Assembly: GCA_947044405.1 (NCBI GenBank)
Contig: CAMRHE010000332.1
Span: 930,001 to 994,000 of the forward strand
Direction of reading: 5' to 3'
Origin: Leptodactylus fallax
Taxonomy: Eukaryota > Chordata > Amphibia > Anura > Leptodactylidae
DNA length: 64,000 nt
Part shown: one piece after another, positions 56,630 to 64,000 of the stretch
Position numbering within the stretch: position 1 is the stretch's first letter
Layout: every line of letters starts with the position of its first letter
Program-made: the position numbers and the translations under genes
The notes under the pieces: model-generated
The model's input: the letters and a program-made list of their open reading frames with translations, nothing else
The model's database searches: none
What the model was told of the DNA's origin: nothing

Positions 56630-57984
56630 AGGAGAACCTACCTATAGTAACTACAGAATACACCCAGACCATGAACCTACCTATAGTAACTACAGAGTAC
56701 ACCCAGACCATGAACCTACCTATAGTAACTACAGAATATACCCAGACCATGAACCTACCTATAGTAACTACAGAATACACCCAGACCATGAACCTACCTA
56801 TAGTAACTACAGAATACACCCAGACCATGAACCTACCTATAGTAACTACAGAGTACACCCAGACCATGAACCTAGCTATAGTAACTACAGAGTACACCCA
56901 GACCATGAACCTACCTATAGTAACTACAGAATACACCCAGACCATGAACCTACCTATAGTAACTACAGAATACACCCAGACCATGAACCTACCTATAGTA
57001 ACTACAGAGTACACCCAGACCATGAACCTACCTATAGTAACTACAGAGTACACCCAGACCATGAACCTTCCTATAGTAACTACAGAGTACACCCAGACCA
57101 TGAACCTACCTATAGTAACTACAGAATACACCGAGACCATGAACCTACCTATAGTAACTACAGAGTACACCCAGACCATGAACCTACCTATAGTAACTAC
57201 AGAATACACCCAGCCCATTAACCTACCTATAGTAACTACAGAGTACACCCAGACCAAGAACCTACCTATAGTAACTACAGAGTACACCCAGACCATGAAC
57301 CTACCTATAGTAACTACAGAGTACACCCAGACCATGAACCTACCTATAGTAACTACAGAGTACACCCAGACCATGAACCTACCTATAGTAACTACAGAGT
57401 ACACCCAGACCATGAACCTACCTATAGTAACTACAGAGTACACCCAGACCAAGAACCTACCTATAGTAACTACAGACTACACTGAGACCATGAACCTACC
57501 TATAGTAACTACAGAATACACCCAGACCATGAACCTACCTATAGTAACTACAGAATACACCCAGACCAGGAACCTACCTATAGTAACTACAGAATACACC
57601 CAGCCCATTAACCTACCTATAGTAACTACAGAGTACACCCAGACCATGAACCTACCTATAGTAACTACAGAGTACACCCAGACCATGAACCTTCCTATAG
57701 TAACTACAGAATACACCGAGACCATGAACCTACCTATAGTAACTACAGAGTACACCCAGACCATGAACCTACCTATAGTAACTACAGAATACACCGAGAC
57801 CATGAACCTACCTATAGTAACTACAGAATACACCCAGACCATGAACCTACCTATAGTAACTACAGAGTACACCCAGACCATGAACCTACCTATAGTAACT
57901 ACAGAATACACCCAGACCATGAACCTACCTATAGTAACTACAGAGTACACCCAGACCATGAATTTACCTGCAGCAACTACACTA
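56630..57984. repeat. 39-bp minisatellite, about 35 units
   Basis: The unit is ATGAACCTACCTATAGTAAC followed by TACAGAGTACACCCAGACC. Most units differ only at one or two sites (GAA/GAG, CCC/CCG, CCATGA/CCATTA). Since 39 is a multiple of three and the unit has no stop in one frame of each strand, it yields long open frames on both strands (MNLPIVTTEYTQT on +, VVTIGRFMVWVYS on -). It is a satellite, not a gene. Confidence 0.95.
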
Positions 57985-58780
57985 CCGTTCAAAAGTTTGG
58001 GGTCACCCAGATTATTTTGTTGCAAAATGAATAGAAAATATAGTCAAGACATTGACAAGGTTAGAAATAATGATTTTTATTTGAAATAATAATTTTCTCC
58101 TTCAAACTTTGCTTTTGTCAAAGAATACTCCATTTGCAGCAATTCCAGCATTGCAGACCTTTGGCATTCTAGCTGTTAATTTGCTGAGGTCATCTGCAGA
58201 CATTTCCCGCCATGCTTCCAGAAGCCCCTCTCACAAGTTGGATTGGCTTGATGGGCACTTTTTGCGTACCGTACGGTCAAGCTGCTCCCACAACAGCTCA
58301 ATGGGGTTGAGATGTGGTGACTGCGCCGGCCACTCCATTACAGATAGAATACCAGCTGCCGGCTTCTTCCCTAAATAGTTCTTGTATAATTTGGAGGTGC
58401 GCTTTGGGTCATTGTCCTGTTGTAGGATGAAATTGGCTCCAATCAAGCGCTGTCCACAGGGTATGGCATGGCGTTACAAAATTGAGTGATAGCCTTCCTT
58501 ATTTAAAATCCCTTTTACCTTTTACAAATCTCCCACTTTACCAGCACCAAAGCAACCCCAGACCATCCCATTCCCTCCACCATGCTGACAGATGGCGTCA
58601 GGCGTCTTCCAGCATCTTTTCAGTTGTTCTGCGTCTCACAAATGTTCTGTGTGATCCAAACACCTCAAACTTCGATTCGTCTGTCCATAACACTTTTTTC
58701 CACTCTTCCTCTGTCCAATGTCTGTGTTCTTTTGCCAATTTCTCGCATGGAATAGCCTTCATTTCTAAGAATGTATAGAG
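57985..58780 (-). mobile_element. Tc1-type transposon, truncated
   Basis: One end CCGTTCAAAAGTTTGGGGTC follows a TA directly at the end of the minisatellite. The minus strand encodes the transposase catalytic end: FILQQDNDPKRTSK, SPHLNPIELLWEQLDR (58446-58231), and a more degenerate EEWKKV / ESKFEVFG-like stretch near 58690. The N-terminal half is missing where the LTR of G4 begins. Confidence 0.8.
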
Positions 58781-58782
58781 TG

Positions 58783-59600
58783 TGTGATGAACCGACCCTC
58801 AGTTGTACATCTTTCTTAGAAATGTATTTTTACTTGCTCATGTCCGTCCTCCCCCTACCTGTTGGAATGTTGTGTTTAACTTGGGTTTTACATTGCTGGA
58901 CGATACGCTTCACTGGTTTTATGTGTGTTCATTGGAGATGGCTTGCTATAGCCAGGCACTTTTATTATCCCTGGCCAGATGGTGATGGGGGGATAGCAAG
59001 CCAGTGACCTTAACTTCACCCATCTCTCCGAGGGTTCTGCAAAGGAAGGAGAAGGGGGGCTGCCTGGGTGCAAGGGGTGGGTGGAGCACTAGCCATATGC
59101 TGTGGGCAGACCTGGATTCTTTGGTCATTCAGCAAAGAGGCAGTAAGGAGCTCTGATCTGGGAGAAGAGGAGAGAGCTTGCCCTACTGAGGAATACATTG
59201 AGGGCCTAGCATTGAGGCCTGAAGCCTTTCACTTTGTTCTGGACAACATGTAGAAGGATTGTTTTATGCAACTTGCGCCCTAGACCCAAAACTCTGCTGT
59301 GACCTAGAGAAACGGACTACGAGCCTATGCCGGTATTTTCTCTTTTATTTCCATTTTTGTTTTGTGCCGTATCATTGCTCTTTTGCTTGTATGTTTATGC
59401 TTGATCATATTAATATTGTATATTTCTGTATATGCTATTAATTCATACCGACCCACTTGGGTTATTAAACATATAAAATTTATATCGCTCGTTTTGTTCT
59501 GTCCTATGACCCGGTCTACTCACGGTGTGTGAGTGGGAGGTTAAGAAAGAAGTTTGATCGCAGGCGTGCCAGGCGGCTGGGCGAGGCGATATTCTTCACA
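58783..59600 (+). repeat. 5' LTR of G4
   Basis: It starts TGTGATGAACCGACCC and ends GATATTCTTCACA (818 bp). It is alignable with the G1 LTR only near the 3' part (ATACCGACCCACTTGGG, TTATTAAACATATAAAATTT). The 5' limit is inferred from TGTGATGA, since the second LTR is not in view. Confidence 0.75.
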
Positions 59601-59601
59601 G

Positions 59602-59621
59602 TGGTGGCAGCATTGTGGGAT
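59602..59621 (+). promoter_or_regulatory. Primer-binding site of G4 (tRNA-Leu type)
   Basis: TGGTGGCAGCATTGTGGGAT starts one base after the LTR and is a variant of the tRNA-Leu site of G1 and G2. Confidence 0.7.
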
Positions 59622-59793
59622 CTTAGGATAACAGTATGTGGGTGTGGTATCACGCAGACACTGGAGATTGCGGCAATCCTATGGAACGAGCGTGGTATGA
59701 GATCAAGCTTAAAATACGGTGAAAGTTTGGTAAAGTACTGTTCCCTCCCTTCTTCTTTTTTCTGTCCTTTTATTTGGCAACGACTTCCAGTGG

Positions 59794-61418
59794 ATGTCTC
59801 GGTCTCTGAGAAGTGGAGTCAGGGGACGTCAGCAACTGACTGATACAAACGCTGCGCAGATGGCTGATATGGAAGGTGCTGCAGCCGGGCAGGACGAGGA
59901 GCAAAGTCCTGAGGGGCTGGCACAAGAAAACATCACCATGCCAGATGGTTCAGCAGGTGCCCGGACCCCAGAGGTATCTGTGCCTGGAGGGACCAGTAAC
60001 CCCATTTCTGTGGGGGTAACGGACTTATACTTGCAAATGGCCTTACAGCAGATAGACGCCAGTGACTATAGCACCCGTCTGAAGGTGATTCACCAGTACC
60101 AAGCTGCTGCTGCAGAGCGCCGGGCGGAGAGAGAAGCTGCAGAGCGTCGGGCTGAGCGAGAGGCCCGTGAATGCCAAGTGGAGAGGGAGCATCAGCTTGA
60201 GCTAAAAAAGCTGGAACTTCCCCGGCAGGTGCAACCTTCTCCTGCACAAACTCCAGGAACCCAAGCACTAAAGATCCGATCTGAGGACTTTCCAATCTTG
60301 GAAGAAAACGGGGATTTGGACTCGTTCTTGCGGGGATTTGAGAGGGCGTGTAAGCAGTATCATATTCCCCAGGCAGAATGGGCCCGTTACCTGTCTCCCC
60401 GGCTGAAGGGAAAAGGCCTGGATGTTTCCACAAACTTACCAGAGGAGCGGACTATGAGACCATCAAAGCGGCGCTGATCCGGAGATACCGGCTCACGCCG
60501 GAGGTGTACCACAAAAAGTTCCGGAATATCCAGCGGGGTCCCACAGAGAGCTATGCGGATGTTCTGCACCACTTACAGGTTACATTCTGGCAGTGGATCA
60601 AAGGACTTACTGTCACCACGTTTGAGGGAATTGGGGATCTTATGATAAAGGAACAATTTCTCCAGGTGTGCCCTCTGGAGGTCCGCCAGTTCGTGTGTGA
60701 TTGGAAACCCAAAACAGCAGAGAAGGCTGCAGAGATTGCTGACGACTATGTGTCCACAAGGGAGCAAGGGATCAAGAGAGAAGCCACACTGCAGAGACCC
60801 TCAAGCTGGAAGGAGGGGCAAAGCTGGAGTTCACCACAGCCTGCAGTCTCCAAGTGGGGTAAGACAAACTCTGTCCCGGGTGCCCCCTCTACTTCCCCTG
60901 TCCCAAGAACTCTGGGCGCCCCGGGGACCCCCTCCAAGTCCCAAGGAGAGGCCCGGCGGTGTCATGCCTGTAACCAGCCAGGACATTTCAAGGCGGAGTG
61001 CCCCAACCGCTCTAAGAACCCCCCTGTTGCCCCAGCCACGGCAGCTGGCCCATCTGTATACTTGGTGGGGAGGGAGGGGTTGCAATCCGATGCCAACCGT
61101 CAACAGGTCATTGTGGGGGGTAAAGTCATGGGATTTCGGGACACTGGGGCGGATGTTACTCTGGTGCAACCTGACTTGGTCCCTGCGGACAGTATTATCC
61201 CTGGAAAGACTCTGACCCTGAGGGGTATTGGACAAGAACGCGTAACTGTTCCCATGGCTTGCGTCCATTTGGACTGGGGTGCGGGAAAAGGAATGCGTGA
61301 TGTGGGGCTAATGTCTGATCTGCCTGCCAATGTATTACTGGAACAGATTTGGGGCTCTTGGTGTCCCAATATGGGGTGGGAGCAGCCCCACCTTGCTGTG
61401 ACAAAATGTCTGTACTGA
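59794..61418 (+). pseudogene. gag: gag-protease of Gypsy element G4 (frameshifted)
   Basis: ATG 59794 follows CCAGTGG as in G1. The order is a coiled coil (AERRAEREAAERRAER), then the capsid: SEDFPILEENGDLDSFLRGF, a one-base shift near 60437, and ALIRRYRLTPEVYHKKF with MIKEQFLQVCPLEVRQFV, a SCAN-like domain of about 90 residues. A CCHC knuckle (CHACNQPGHFKAEC, about 60960) and protease (GFRDTGADVTLVQPDL, about 61130-61180) follow. The frame shifts again near 61340 at NVLLEQIWG, where relatives have NVLLGTDLG. Apart from two shifts, all domain residues are present. Confidence 0.85.
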
Positions 61419-61666
61419 AGGATGATTTTAATGTGGTGTTGAAGCCTGTCACGCAGGCAGAGGGAGGGGTCAGCATTTTGTCTCCCCTTGCTGTGTGCCC
61501 AGCTAAAGTAATCAGTGAGCATGTGAATGAGGTATTGTGGAATGCTGACCTGGCTGTAGCCCCGCCCACATCTGCGGGTGATGAGAGCCCCCTCAGTGTG
61601 ACCCGGGCTGAGCCATTCACCCATGCAGTTCACTGTGAATCAATGCATGAATGCAATGTCAATGTA

Positions 61667-63266
<1,600 letters not shown>

Positions 63267-64000
63267 TAATTGCTAATTCTTGCCTTTCAGATTTCCAGGG
63301 TAGCCCCTCTGAGATACTTCCCATGGCAGTAAGTGTAAATGCTAATGAGTTGCTTTCCGCTGAGAGCCGGGAAGATGCAAAGGAGCTTCCTGCAACCCAG
63401 CTCAGCAAAAATGTTATCGATGCTTTGTTCACTCCAGTGCTAGGAGCCAGTGAGACCGGGTCGGTAGACACACCCACATCTGTGGGGGCGTCTCCCCTCC
63501 CAGCTTGTTAATATGTCTACCACAGATCTCATTGAGGCCCGGTGTGAATTAACAATTGCTAATGAATGTACTGTCAATGTAATTGCCAATGCTTGTTGTG
63601 AAAGTGTACAGGGTAGCTCTTCTGAGTCACTGGAAGCGACTTCTACAATTTTGCCCAGTGCATCCGATAAGCACCCAACTGATGACAATGTGCCAGGTGG
63701 TCAGGTGGGTCACGGGGATCTCAGGGCCGATCCGGATGAGGAACGGACTGCTGGTGTTGCGGTGGTGACCCGCAGCCAGAGTGCTAGAGGGGTGGAAGGC
63801 GCTCCGACCCCTGAGCCGTTCCCTCTGTCACCCGGAGATGGCACTGAGACCGCCATGACTAGCCTCCCCACACTGGAGCCGGAGGAGTCTGACGGATATG
63901 AGGCATGCACGTCTCTTCTGTCTCGTTCTATTCCAGGAGTGCCCATGGCCCAAGTGCAGATGGCATGGGGTGCTGGAGGTGGGACCCAAGAAGGGGGTGT
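63267..64000 (+). pseudogene. Protease-integrase linker of G4 (partial)
   Basis: After the Tc1, sequence homologous to the linker of G1 and G2 resumes: ECTVNVIANACCESVQ, VPGGQVGHGDLRADPDEE, VTRSQSARGVEG, LLSRSIPGVPMAQVQMA. Between 63280 and 63510 it has the segment LPATQLSKN present in G2 but not in G1. It runs off the window before the integrase start. Confidence 0.75.

Noticed and set aside
56671..58089. 472-codon open frame on + and 303/182-codon frames on the minus strand
   Set aside because: They are translations of the 39-bp minisatellite, whose unit length is a multiple of three; both strands are open for that reason alone. The + frame ends by running into a Tc1.

Overview
The window looks like a piece of a frog (anuran) genome. 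It holds two spliced C2H2 zinc-finger genes of the amphibian oocyte/gastrula zinc-finger type. Around them are transposable elements typical of amphibian DNA: DIRS tyrosine-recombinase elements, Gmr1-like Ty3/Gypsy elements, L1/Tx1 and L2/CR1 LINEs, many Tc1 elements, hAT and TTAA-type MITEs, and minisatellites. There is no bacterial, organellar, rRNA, tRNA or CRISPR feature. The species cannot be named from the sequence alone.

Layout. (i) 0.9-8.2 kb: zinc-finger gene on the + strand, six exons, 19 fingers, 818 aa predicted. Its fifth intron holds a decayed DIRS gag, interrupted by an L1, itself interrupted by an L2. (ii) 8.7-12.7 kb: a decayed minus-strand DIRS element interrupted by a small element with a hammerhead-like motif and by a non-autonomous hAT. 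(iii) 12.8-17.4 kb: fragments of Tc1, L2 and L1 plus simple repeats. (iv) 17.45-22.76 kb: a complete but pol-less Gypsy element (G1) with two 925-bp LTRs and a GGGGG target duplication. (v) 23.6-31.0 kb: a deleted DIRS element (D1) with both terminal repeats, the internal complementary region and a tyrosine recombinase. A very young Gypsy copy (G2, GCCAG target duplication) is inserted in the end of that recombinase. (vi) 33.3-41.5 kb: a Sleeping-Beauty-like Tc1 fragment, then a second decayed DIRS (D2) carrying an L2 LINE and a TTAA MITE that itself contains a solo Gypsy LTR. (vii) 42.4-44.0 kb: a Tc1 copy. (viii) 44.3-54.9 kb: the second zinc-finger gene, minus strand, 15 fingers, 741 aa, with its GC-box promoter and non-coding first exon. 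(ix) 54.9-58.0 kb: three minisatellites. (x) 58.0-64.0 kb: a Tc1 fragment and a third Gypsy element (G4), split by another Tc1, running off the window.

How it fits together. The two zinc-finger genes face each other about 36 kb apart and are inverted paralogues. Their KRAB-like 5' exons and the introns between them are almost identical, while the finger exons and 3' UTRs have clearly diverged, which points to gene conversion or recent exchange in the 5' half. A 71-bp minisatellite, whose every unit carries the splice-donor junction, has expanded to different lengths in the two genes. The Gypsy copies G1 and G2 share the same deletion removing integrase-RT-RNase H, yet both have complete LTRs, PBS and PPT, so this looks like a non-autonomous lineage mobilised in trans. 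Every Tc1 transposase examined is broken. All identities were judged by eye; no alignment or database search was run.
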